Assembly: GCA_017483575.1 (NCBI GenBank)
Contig: JAFUWF010000019.1
Location: forward strand, 62,001-126,000
DNA length: 64,000 nt
Direction: 5' to 3'
DNA from: Bacteroidales bacterium
GTDB lineage: Bacteria > Bacteroidota > Bacteroidia > Bacteroidales > P3
Below are positions 9,147 to 16,900 of this stretch, one piece after another. The first letter of the stretch is position 1. Each line of letters opens with the position of its first letter. A program made the position numbers and the translations under genes. The notes under the pieces were generated by a model that made no database searches, had not been told where the DNA came from, and was given only the letters and a program-made list of their open reading frames with translations.

Positions 9147-9724
9147 AGAAAGTGGGCATCACAGGAGGCATGGGGTGCGGAAAGAGCACCGTGGTGGGCG
9201 AATTCAGGGCCCTGGGCATACCGTGCTTTGTGAGCGACATTGTGGCTGCGGGCTACTACTACGACCTTGATTTCCTGGACGAACTGCGACGGCTGTTGGG
9301 CGACGAGGTCTTTCTGCCCGATGGCAGCGCCGACAAACGGGCGGTGGCGAAGACGGTTTTCTCCAACCGCCAGCTTCTCGAAGGGCTCAACGCGTTGATA
9401 CACCCCCGTGTGAAAGACGATTTCAAGGCTTTCTGCTATCTCTATGCCGACGCCCCGTATGTCCTCTTCGAGAGTGCCATCCTCTACGACTATGGCTTCG
9501 ACCGCCTGATGGACAGCGTGATATGTGTCTACCTGCAGCTCGACGAACGCCTTTCGCGTCTGGCCCAGCGCGACGGTGCGAGCCGCGAGGAGCTGATGGC
9601 ACGCATTTCCAACCAGTTGCCCGCCGAGGAAATGATGCGGAGGGCCGACTATGTGATTCTCAACTATGAAGGCAACCCACGCCAACGGCAGGTGGCCTAC
9701 ATCGATAATATATTAAGACAATGA
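9143..9724 (+). CDS. coaE: Dephospho-CoA kinase
   Basis: 193 aa. P-loop GITGGMGCGKST at residues 5-16 and the typical LIHPRVKDDF region. It phosphorylates the 3'-OH of dephospho-CoA in the last step of CoA synthesis. Overlaps the flanking genes by 4 nt on each side, so it lies inside a tightly coupled operon. Confidence 0.96.
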   Translation: MKKVGITGGMGCGKSTVVGEFRALGIPCFVSDIVAAGYYYDLDFLDELRRLLGDEVFLPDGSADKRAVAKTVFSNRQLLEGLNALIHPRVKDDFKAFCYLYADAPYVLFESAILYDYGFDRLMDSVICVYLQLDERLSRLAQRDGASREELMARISNQLPAEEMMRRADYVILNYEGNPRQRQVAYIDNILRQ

Positions 9725-12012
9725 GCAAAATCAAGACAATAGCAACGATAGCCCTGCTGGCTGTGGCCTCGGTGGCCAACGCACAGCAGATACGTCCCTT
9801 CCAGCGCGGACCGCAGTTCAACGACCGCAATTTCCGCTTCTACGACCCCGAGGTCAACTGGGTGGACTCCGTTTTCCATTCCCTTTCGCTCAAACAACGC
9901 ATCGCCCAGCTGATGGTGGTGCGCGTGCCGCTGAATATGGACAACAGCCAGGCGGCGGAATTCGCCAAGACCATGAACGGCCTCGGAGTGGGCGGAGTGT
10001 GCTTCTTCGCCGGCACCGCCGAGCGTCAGGCCATCATGACGCGCGACTTCCAGGCCACGGCCCGTGTGCCCCTCCTAGTGTGTCTTGACGCCGAATGGGG
10101 CCTTGGCATGCGCCTCACCGATATGTTCTCCTTCCCCCGCAACATTCGTTTCGGACAGCTGCCCCCGTCGGCCGACAGCATCGTCTACCGCATGGGTGAG
10201 GAAATCGGCCGCCAGTGCCGCATGATGGGTGTGCACATCAACTTCGCCCCCGTGGTCGACATCAACTCCAATCCCAGGAACCCCGTCATCGGAACCCGCT
10301 CCTTCGGCACGGACCGCGAGCGTGTGGCCCAGCTCGGCATCATGTACGCCAAAGGCATGCAGAGCCAGGGCGTGATGGCTGTGGCCAAGCATTTCCCCGG
10401 CCACGGCGACACCGATGTGGACAGCCACCTCGACCTCCCCGTCATCAACCACAATGCCCGCCACCTCGACTCCGTGGAGCTCTATCCCTTCAAGCGCATG
10501 ATCGAGGCCGGCGTGGAGGGCATGATGATTGCCCACCTGCAGGTCAACGCCTTCGACCGTCAGTATCCTTCCTCCCTCAGCCATTCCATCGTCACCGGGC
10601 TGCTGCGCAACAAACTGGGCTTTGACGGCATTGTCATCACCGACGGTCTGGACATGAAAGGCATCACCAACACCTACTCCCACGGCCAGGGCGAACTCGA
10701 AGCCCTCCGCGCCGGCAACGACATCCTCCTCTTGCCGCCCAATGTGCAGGAGGCCATCAATCTGATTGCCGAGAAGTCGGCATCCGACGACTCGCTGCGC
10801 TTCTTCATCGACCAGCACTGCCGTCGTGTCCTCCACGCCAAGTATAAGTATATCATCAAGAACGGTACCTCCCAGATTGCCGTTCCCGGCACCGACCGCA
10901 AGGCCGTCTGCCGGGAGATTGTGGCCGACCTCAACCTCACCCTCGACCACACCATAGACTCCATCGTGGCCAACGCCATCAACGCCCAGGCCACCCCCGG
11001 CTGCCAGGTGGTGGTGCTCCACAACGGCCGCACCCTCCTCAACCGCTCCTACGGCCACCTCACCTACGACTCCCAGTCCGACACCGTCACCCCCCAGACC
11101 GTCTACGACCTGGCCTCCGTCACCAAGGTGGCCGCCACCACCCTGGCCATCATGAAACTCTACGACATGGGCAAGCTCAAAATCGACGACAAGCTCAGCA
11201 AATACCTGCCCTACCTCAAGAACACCGACAAGGCCTCCATCACCATCAAGCAGACCATGAGCCACTGTGCCCGCCTGAAGGCCTTCGACGCCTACTGGCA
11301 GCACACCACGGGCTACGACTCCATCCTCGCCCTGGTGGCCAAGACCCCCCTCAACTCCAGCGAGGGAATGGTCTACAGCGACCTTGGCTTCATGCTCCTT
11401 TCCGATGTGGTGCGCCGTGTGAGCGGCATGCCCCTCGACCAGTTCGTCTCCGAGAACTTCTACCGCCCCATGGGCTTGGCCAACACCACCTTCAACCCCA
11501 CGCGCAGCGGCATCGACGTCACCCGCATCGCTCCCACCGAGAACGACAGCCTCCGCGGCCTCGTCTGCGGCATGGTCCACGACCCCAACGCCTACGCCAT
11601 GGGCGGCGTCAGCGGCCACGCCGGCCTCTTCTCCACGGCCGAGGAGGTGGCACAGCTCATGCAGATGCTCCTCGACGGCGGCGAGTACCGCGGTGTGCGC
11701 TACCTCAAACAAACCACCGTCGACCTCTTCACCCAGCGTCATTTCGCCTCCGCCGGCAACCGTCGCGCCCTGGGTTTCGACAAGCAACTCTTCAACCCCG
11801 CCCCCAACGCGCAGACCTCGCAGCTGGCATCGCAGAACTCCTTCGGCCACACCGGCTTCACCGGCACCATGGTCTGGGCCGACCCCGACAGTGGGCTCGT
11901 CTTCGTCTTCCTCTCCAACCGCGTGCATCCCTCGGCCGCCGTCAACCTGCTGGCCAAGATGAACACCCGCACCGACATCCAGACCGCCATCTACAACCTC
12001 CTCAAGAAATAA
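9721..12012 (+). CDS. Glycoside hydrolase family 3 / serine beta-lactamase-type fusion
   Basis: 763 aa, secreted (signal peptide ending at about residue 21, SVANAQQ). Residues about 50-385 are a NagZ-like GH3 catalytic domain: KHFPGHGDTDVDSH at 223-236 supplies the His/Asp catalytic dyad and D308 in VITDGLDMKG is the nucleophile. Residues about 410-760 are a beta-lactamase/DD-peptidase-like serine hydrolase with S466-x-x-K469, Y552 in YSD, and H710-T-G. Together these suggest a periplasmic enzyme acting on beta-N-acetylhexosaminides and peptide or ester bonds of wall fragments. Larger Bacteroidetes fusions, as I recall them, carry an extra domain between the two; here the junction is only about 25 residues. 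Starts by overlapping coaE. Confidence 0.9.
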   Translation: MSKIKTIATIALLAVASVANAQQIRPFQRGPQFNDRNFRFYDPEVNWVDSVFHSLSLKQRIAQLMVVRVPLNMDNSQAAEFAKTMNGLGVGGVCFFAGTAERQAIMTRDFQATARVPLLVCLDAEWGLGMRLTDMFSFPRNIRFGQLPPSADSIVYRMGEEIGRQCRMMGVHINFAPVVDINSNPRNPVIGTRSFGTDRERVAQLGIMYAKGMQSQGVMAVAKHFPGHGDTDVDSHLDLPVINHNARHLDSVELYPFKRMIEAGVEGMMIAHLQVNAFDRQYPSSLSHSIVTGLLRNKLGFDGIVITDGLDMKGITNTYSHGQGELEALRAGNDILLLPPNVQEAINLIAEKSASDDSLRFFIDQHCRRVLHAKYKYIIKNGTSQIAVPGTDRKAVCREIVADLNLTLDHTIDSIVANAINAQATPGCQVVVLHNGRTLLNRSYGHLTYDSQSDTVTPQTVYDLASVTKVAATTLAIMKLYDMGKLKIDDKLSKYLPYLKNTDKASITIKQTMSHCARLKAFDAYWQHTTGYDSILALVAKTPLNSSEGMVYSDLGFMLLSDVVRRVSGMPLDQFVSENFYRPMGLANTTFNPTRSGIDVTRIAPTENDSLRGLVCGMVHDPNAYAMGGVSGHAGLFSTAEEVAQLMQMLLDGGEYRGVRYLKQTTVDLFTQRHFASAGNRRALGFDKQLFNPAPNAQTSQLASQNSFGHTGFTGTMVWADPDSGLVFVFLSNRVHPSAAVNLLAKMNTRTDIQTAIYNLLKK

Positions 12013-12031
12013 CGCTTAAACCGAACAAAAT

Positions 12032-12859
12032 ATGGGCTTTATCACCAAGATATTTCTCACCAGCCTGGGCTGGAGCGTCGGCGGCCCCATCGGCGCCCTG
12101 CTGGGCTACCTGCTTGGCAACGTCATTTCCAAAGCCACCGACGGCAACCAGTCCTCCTCCTTCTTCAACACCGGCGACGGCACCCCCCACCGCGGCCCCT
12201 ACCGCAACACCGGCACGCAGGCCGACATCAACGTCGCCCTCATGGTCCTCATCGCCGCTGTGATGAAGTCCGACGGCACCGTGAAGAAGAGCGAACTGGA
12301 CTACGTCAAGCGCTTCCTCCTGCAGAACTACGGCGAGGAACAGGGCAAGCAGATGCTCAAGGTGCTGCAACAACTGGTGCAGCAGGACATACCCATCGTC
12401 GACGTCTGCGCGCAAATCAAGGTCAACACCGACTACAACACGCGCTACCACATGGTGGACTTCCTCTTCGGCATCGGCGGCGCCGACGGCGAATTCCAGC
12501 AGGCCGAGCTCAACATGCTGCGCCTCATCAGCCAGTACCTCGGCATCTCGCAGAGCGACTACACCTCCATCCACGAACGCCATGTGGGCTACCGCGACAC
12601 CGGCTACGGCGACTCCTCCAGTCGCTCCGGTGGCTCCGGCCGGTCGTCCTACAACAAGGACCCCTACAAGGTGCTGGGCATCAGCAGCAACGCCACCGAC
12701 GACGACGTACGCAAGGCCTACCGCAAGATGGCCATGAAGTACCATCCCGACCGTGTGGCCGGCATGGGCGAGGAGATGCAGCGCAACGCCGCCGAACAGA
12801 TGAAGGAAATCAACCAGGCCTACGACGAAATCAAACGCCGCAGGCCCAACCTAAAATAG
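12032..12859 (+). CDS. TerB-like / DnaJ-domain protein (DjlA-like)
   Basis: 275 aa. A glycine-rich hydrophobic N-terminus (FLTSLGWSVGGPIGALLGYL) could be a membrane hairpin. A TerB-like helical domain follows at about residues 68-180 (INVALMVLIAAVMKSDGTVK). The C-terminus is a J domain from about 210 with HPD at 238-240. The layout matches DjlA-type co-chaperones that stimulate DnaK at the membrane. It follows the GH3 fusion by 19 nt. Confidence 0.88.
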   Translation: MGFITKIFLTSLGWSVGGPIGALLGYLLGNVISKATDGNQSSSFFNTGDGTPHRGPYRNTGTQADINVALMVLIAAVMKSDGTVKKSELDYVKRFLLQNYGEEQGKQMLKVLQQLVQQDIPIVDVCAQIKVNTDYNTRYHMVDFLFGIGGADGEFQQAELNMLRLISQYLGISQSDYTSIHERHVGYRDTGYGDSSSRSGGSGRSSYNKDPYKVLGISSNATDDDVRKAYRKMAMKYHPDRVAGMGEEMQRNAAEQMKEINQAYDEIKRRRPNLK

Positions 12860-12884
12860 CTTTCCAACCCCCCGACAATCCCCC

Positions 12885-13040
12885 ACCAAATAGGTGTTTT
12901 ATTCGACCCTTCTTATATAGTATACATATAGTATTCATATACTTCCCATATAGTATTTATATACGGTATATGAATACTATATGGGAAGTATATGAATACT
13001 ATATGCCTTATGTCGAATTTGGGGGCTGTTTGACAGGGGT
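12885..13040. repeat. AT-rich palindromic element, copy 2 of 4
   Basis: Lies between two convergent genes. CAAATAGGTGTTTTATTCGAC leads into the palindrome (about 12914-13005), and TTTGGGGGCTGTTTG follows. Placement between convergent genes would suit a bidirectional terminator-like hairpin here, but other copies lie upstream of promoters. Confidence 0.88.
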
Positions 13041-13043
13041 TTG

Positions 13044-13910
13044 CTATGCCAGGCGTTCGACGACGGTGCCTATGAGTTGGCGCATCTGCGAGTGGTAGTC
13101 GTTGATGAAGGTGCCGTTGGGACGGTTGGCGATGATGAGGCAGAGGGTGAGGGCCTCGTGGCCGAGGAGGTGGGAGAAGCCGTAGATGGCCGAAGTTTCC
13201 ATCTCTAAATTCGTTACTTTCCACTTTCCGTTTTCCGTTTTCCACTCAAACGAGGCCAGTCTTTCGTTGAGGTCATCGATGGCGGGGTGGAGGCGGACGG
13301 CGCGACCCTGCGGGCCGTAGAAGCCTGGGGCCGTGACGGTGATGCCCTGGTGGTAGTCCGGGGCCAGGCTGTGGAGGAGCTGCTCGCTGCTGCGGACGCA
13401 GTAGGGGGAGGCGAGTCGGTGCCCGAGGCCCATGTGGACCATGAAGGCCTGGTTCATGTCCGACTGGGGGAAGTCCCATTCGCGGTAGAAGTTCATCAGG
13501 CCATCCATGCCGATGGCGTAGGCGGAGGCCACGACGGAGCCGCAGTCGATGTCGGCCTGCAGGGAGCCGCTGGTGCCTATGCGTACGAGCTGGAGGTGGC
13601 GCTCGCTTTCATCTTTCCACTGTCCATTTTCCACTCTCAACGCTGCATCGAGCTCGGTGAGCACGATGTCGATGTTGTCGCAGCCCATGCCCGTTGAGAG
13701 GGCGGTGAGGCGGGTGCCGTGGTAGGTGCCGGTGAGGGCGTGGATTTCGCGGTTCTGGGATTCGAATTCGACGGACTCGAAGATGTCTTTGAACATCTCT
13801 ACGCGGCCGGGGTCACCAACGAGCAGCACCTTGTCGGCCAAGGTGCTGCGGGTGAGTCGTATGTGGTAGAGGCTGCCGTCGGGGGCGAGGGGGAGTTCGG
13901 AGGGTTTCAT
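13044..13910 (-). CDS. Nucleoside phosphorylase (uridine phosphorylase type)
   Basis: 288 aa. Motifs of the PNP/UDP family: LVGDPGRVEMFKD (phosphate binding) near residue 30, GMGCDNIDIVLTE near 74, and NLEMETSAIYGFSHLLGHEA near 232 (ribose and base binding). It cleaves pyrimidine nucleosides with phosphate for salvage. Two heptamer arrays are in frame: one codes VENGQWKDESE near residue 92, the other EWKTENGKWK near 222, close to the nucleoside-binding segment. No partner gene nearby. Confidence 0.9.
   Translation of the reverse strand: MKPSELPLAPDGSLYHIRLTRSTLADKVLLVGDPGRVEMFKDIFESVEFESQNREIHALTGTYHGTRLTALSTGMGCDNIDIVLTELDAALRVENGQWKDESERHLQLVRIGTSGSLQADIDCGSVVASAYAIGMDGLMNFYREWDFPQSDMNQAFMVHMGLGHRLASPYCVRSSEQLLHSLAPDYHQGITVTAPGFYGPQGRAVRLHPAIDDLNERLASFEWKTENGKWKVTNLEMETSAIYGFSHLLGHEALTLCLIIANRPNGTFINDYHSQMRQLIGTVVERLA
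13221..13248 (-). repeat. Heptamer array, 4 units, inside the phosphorylase gene
   Basis: Plus-strand units TCCACTT, TCCGTTT, TCCGTTT, TCCACTC; read on the minus strand as GGAAAAC/GGAAAGT repeats. Confidence 0.85.
13614..13641 (-). repeat. Second heptamer array inside the phosphorylase gene
   Basis: Plus-strand units TTTCCAC, TGTCCAT, TTTCCAC, TCTCAAC. Same family as the array at 13221. Confidence 0.75.
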
Positions 13911-13970
13911 TTTTTTGAGTTGCTAAGTGGTTGAGTTGCTAAGTGATTGAGTGGGGTATGTGGTATGTTG

Positions 13971-15173
13971 TTAGCGGGAGCGGGTGGAGGAGTTGCGGGT
14001 GGAGGAGCTGTTTCGAGTAGAGGAGCTGTTGCGGGTGGTGGAGGAGGAGTTGTTGTTATTGGAAGAGGAGGTGGTGGCGCTGCTGCGGGTGCGGGAGTTG
14101 GAGGAGGTGGTGGTGGCGGAGGAGGAGCTACGGGTGGGAGTGGAGGTAGAGGTGGAGCTGCTGCGGGTGGGAGTAGTGGTAGTGGTGGAACTGCTGCGGG
14201 TAGGAGTGGTGGTAGTGGTGGAGCTGCTGCGGGTGGGAGTGGCGGTGCCGGTGGTGTTGTCGCGGGTGGGTGTGGTGGAGGTGGAACTGCTGCGGGTGGG
14301 AGTGGTGGTAGTGGTGGTGGCGCTGCCGTTGCGGGTACCGTTATTGGTAGTGGTGGCGCTGCCGTTGCGGGTACCGTTGTTGGTGGTGGTGGCGCTGCCG
14401 TTGCGGGTACCGTTGTTGGTGGTGGTGGCGCTGCCGTTGCGGGTGCTGCTGTTGGTGGCAGGTGTGGCGTTGCCGGAGGAGGGGGTGGTGGTCATGTTGC
14501 GGGTGGAGGAGGAGTTGTGTGCGCGGGTGTCGCCGGCGGAGGGGTTGGTGGCCGTGGAGGATCCGATGGTGGGTGCGGGGACCGTGGGACGCGAGGTGCC
14601 GGGAGTCCAGGAGCCGGAGGGCATGGGAGCGGGGGTGGAGGGGTGGCGCATGTAGTAGTAGGGCAGGGGAGGAGGAGGCACGCCGGGGCCGTAGGTGTAG
14701 GCGGGGGGCATCCAGCCGTAGCGGTGTATGTCGTAGTGGTAGGTGCGGGAGTAGCCCATGCGGTGTGTTGCGCGGGTGTAGGGGTTGTAGGGCGGGATGC
14801 GCCAGGCGATGGAGGGCACGCGGACGTCGACGCGGAAGCGGAGGTACTGTGCGGCGTTGTACATGCGGCCGGCGCTGTAGAGCCACACGCACTGCAGGTC
14901 GAGGGGCATGTAGACCTCGTCGCCGGTGTAGGCGTCGTAGCCGTAGATCCAGAGTTCGTAGTAGGCGGAGTTGACGCGCTCCATCCACACCTCGTTCAGG
15001 AGGACGTAGGTTTCAATCTCGTAGTCGTATCCGCAGTAGATCATGATTTCGCGCTGCGTGTTGAGGTAGTTGACGGTGCGTGCGGCCTGGCTGTAGGTGA
15101 AGTAGTGGATGGACCGAGCGGAAGCTCCCAGGCTCATCAGGACCATAACTACAATAATTGCAATTCGTTTCAT
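13971..15173 (-). CDS. Secreted Ser/Thr-rich repeat protein of unknown function
   Basis: 400 aa with a signal peptide (MKRIAIIVVMVLMSLGASA). Residues about 20-190 are unusually rich in Tyr, Trp, Arg and Pro (YYELWIYGYDAYTGDEVYMP, PPPPLPYYYMRHP). From about 195 to the end it is low complexity: four copies of a 12-residue unit (NGSATTTNNGTR, 36-bp DNA period near 14321-14460), then six or more copies of PTRSSSTTTTT-like units, ending in RNSSSTRNSSTRSR. The tail would be strongly basic and flexible on the cell surface or in the periplasm. No family recognised. A minus-strand TACTTTTGC box lies upstream. Confidence 0.75.
   Translation of the reverse strand: MKRIAIIVVMVLMSLGASARSIHYFTYSQAARTVNYLNTQREIMIYCGYDYEIETYVLLNEVWMERVNSAYYELWIYGYDAYTGDEVYMPLDLQCVWLYSAGRMYNAAQYLRFRVDVRVPSIAWRIPPYNPYTRATHRMGYSRTYHYDIHRYGWMPPAYTYGPGVPPPPLPYYYMRHPSTPAPMPSGSWTPGTSRPTVPAPTIGSSTATNPSAGDTRAHNSSSTRNMTTTPSSGNATPATNSSTRNGSATTTNNGTRNGSATTTNNGTRNGSATTTNNGTRNGSATTTTTTPTRSSSTSTTPTRDNTTGTATPTRSSSTTTTTPTRSSSTTTTTPTRSSSTSTSTPTRSSSSATTTSSNSRTRSSATTSSSNNNNSSSTTRNSSSTRNSSSTRNSSTRSR
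14315..14460 (-). repeat. 36-bp tandem repeats coding NGSATTTNNGTR
   Basis: Four copies with exact 36-nt spacing: CGCTGCCGTTGCGGGTACCG begins at 14321, 14357 and 14393, and a variant at 14429. Confidence 0.85.
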
Positions 15174-15205
15174 AAGGCTTTACTTTTTTATTGTTCATTA
15201 ATTCA

Positions 15206-15214
15206 GTACTGCAA
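15206..15214 (-). promoter_or_regulatory. Promoter -7 box for the Ser/Thr-rich protein
   Basis: On the minus strand TACTTTTGC, fitting TAnnTTTGC, 33 nt or more before the ATG at 15173. Confidence 0.5.
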
Positions 15215-15261
15215 AAGTACAAAAACTTTTCGATACGGCGGGAAAAAAGTTGAATTCGAAG

Positions 15262-15296
15262 GGTTATTGGTTATTGGTTATTGGTTATTGGGTAAT
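15262..15296 (+). repeat. Heptamer array (GGTTATT)x4 plus a variant unit
   Basis: Four perfect GGTTATT units followed by GGGTAAT, in the 225-bp gap between divergent genes. Inverse orientation of the array at 112-140. Confidence 0.9.
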
Positions 15297-15367
15297 TGGT
15301 TGGTATTGGTTATCAGGCGCTTGTGATTTTTATGAAAAATTATTATTGTAGTACCGTGTTTTTTGTG

Positions 15368-15376
15368 TAATTTTGC
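15368..15376 (+). promoter_or_regulatory. Promoter -7 box upstream of the OmpA-family gene
   Basis: TAATTTTGC fits TAnnTTTGC and lies 22 nt before the chosen ATG. The -33 side has only a weak match. Confidence 0.5.
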
Positions 15377-15398
15377 CCCAAAGAAAAAACTGCAAAGT

Positions 15399-16826
15399 AT
15401 GACGAAAACTTTGAAACAATTACTGATGGGACTGTTGGCATGCGCACTGGTTTTGGGCAGTGTGGATGCACAGGCTCAGAATAAGAAAAAGGGTTCGAAG
15501 AAGAAGGCCCAGACAACTGCCACGACGAAAAAAGGTTCGAAGAAGAAGAAAGCGGAGGCTCCCGCAGAGCCTACCACGGTGCAGTTGCCGGCGAACAGCA
15601 ACGACTGTCTGTTTGCCATTCCGCTGGAGATGGACAAGGCCTACGGCCCCACGTCGGCCCCCGACGGTGCCGGCCGCATACAGGAGGTGGTGGCCGACAA
15701 GGCCCATCCGAATGTCTTCGACCGTGAACACAACACGGTGTGGTACAAATTCACGGTGCCGTACAATGGCGACCTGGAGGTGGCCATCGTGCAGGAGTCG
15801 GAGTGGGACGACTACGACTTCCTTATCTACAAGAACACCGGCACGTACTTCTCCAACCAGGTGATGCTGAACAAGGTGAGCCCGGTGGCTGTGAACATGT
15901 CGGGCATCGACAGCGCGGCCATGTTCAACGCCGTGATGAAGAAAGGCAAAGGTCAGGGAACCGCCAAGAAGCAGGCCGAGCCCGCACCGGAGTTCACCAC
16001 CATGTCGGGCCTGAAGCCCCACATCGGCATGTTTGCCGATGCTACGGACAAGATGCTCACGAAACAACAGACCGGCCGCTTCATCAAGTCGATACCCGTA
16101 CACATGGGCGAGGAATACTACGTTGTGCTGGACAACCGCACCGTCAACGGCCAGGGCCATACCATCGAGGTCTCCGTGCACGTGAATGCCTACGAGCCCC
16201 TCGTGCTCTTCTACGACAAGAAGGGCCGCAAATATGTCGACGTGGACCTGATGATCCTGGAACGTGGCGGCAAGGAGAGCGAGCGTCCCATCGTGAAGGA
16301 CGAGCACTACAAGGGCGGCAAGGTGAAGTTTGTCCCCGGATTCAGCTACCTGCTCTATGCCAAACGCGACGGATACTTCTCTATCTACCGTGAGTTCAAC
16401 TCGCGCGACCTCATGATGCACGACACCATCATGCTTTTCAACATGGAGCGCACGGAGCGCGGCTCCAGCTTCCAGATCAAGGACCTGGACTTCGAGAGCG
16501 GCGAGGCAACGCTGATCGGCAACTGCGACTCGGTGCTGATGGACTACGCCATGATGTTCCGCAACCATCCCGACGTCAACTTCCTCGTCAAAGGCTACGT
16601 GCAGAGCTATGGTGTCAATGCCGAGGCCGACATGCTGCTCTCGCTGGAGAGGGCCAAGAGCATCAAGGCCTGGTTCGTAAAGAACGGCGTCGATGCCAAG
16701 CGCATCACCACGGCAGGCATGACGAAGAACGAAATCAAGCGTGCCGCCGCGGCAGCCCTCAACGAGAAGGGCGGCGGTTTCTCCTCCGTCAAGGCCGAGT
16801 TGATTATCACCGGCAAGGGCGATTGA
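15399..16826 (+). CDS. OmpA-family outer-membrane/peptidoglycan-associated protein
   Basis: 475 aa. The frame is open to a TTG at 15363, but the ATG at 15399 is preferred because it gives a signal peptide (MTKTLKQLLMGLLACALVLG...AQA) and follows the promoter box. A lysine-rich segment (NKKKGSKKKAQ) comes next. Residues about 60-350 are beta-rich and may bind envelope components. The C-terminus is an OmpA-like domain (LDFESGEATLIGNCDSVLMD ... LSLERAKSIKAWFVKNGVDA) that usually binds peptidoglycan. Confidence 0.82.
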   Translation: MTKTLKQLLMGLLACALVLGSVDAQAQNKKKGSKKKAQTTATTKKGSKKKKAEAPAEPTTVQLPANSNDCLFAIPLEMDKAYGPTSAPDGAGRIQEVVADKAHPNVFDREHNTVWYKFTVPYNGDLEVAIVQESEWDDYDFLIYKNTGTYFSNQVMLNKVSPVAVNMSGIDSAAMFNAVMKKGKGQGTAKKQAEPAPEFTTMSGLKPHIGMFADATDKMLTKQQTGRFIKSIPVHMGEEYYVVLDNRTVNGQGHTIEVSVHVNAYEPLVLFYDKKGRKYVDVDLMILERGGKESERPIVKDEHYKGGKVKFVPGFSYLLYAKRDGYFSIYREFNSRDLMMHDTIMLFNMERTERGSSFQIKDLDFESGEATLIGNCDSVLMDYAMMFRNHPDVNFLVKGYVQSYGVNAEADMLLSLERAKSIKAWFVKNGVDAKRITTAGMTKNEIKRAAAAALNEKGGGFSSVKAELIITGKGD

Positions 16827-16853
16827 AAACAAGAAATGAAGAAATGAAATAAT

Positions 16854-16881
16854 CAAAGAGACGTTGCAAGGCGTCTCTTTG
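16854..16881 (+). terminator. Hairpin between the OmpA-family gene and A2M
   Basis: CAAAGAGACG, an 8-nt loop, then CGTCTCTTTG. The U-tract after it is short, so it may be a weak terminator. Confidence 0.6.
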
Positions 16882-16900
16882 TTGTATAAAAACAGATACT

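Noticed and set aside
13947-15326. 459-aa Gly/Ala-rich plus-strand frame opposite the Ser/Thr repeat protein
   Set aside because: Glycine runs are the complement of the Thr/Ser repeat codons; the minus frame has a signal peptide and promoter box and is preferred.
15363-15398. TTG start for the OmpA-family gene
   Set aside because: Overlaps the promoter box and would bury the signal peptide behind 12 residues.
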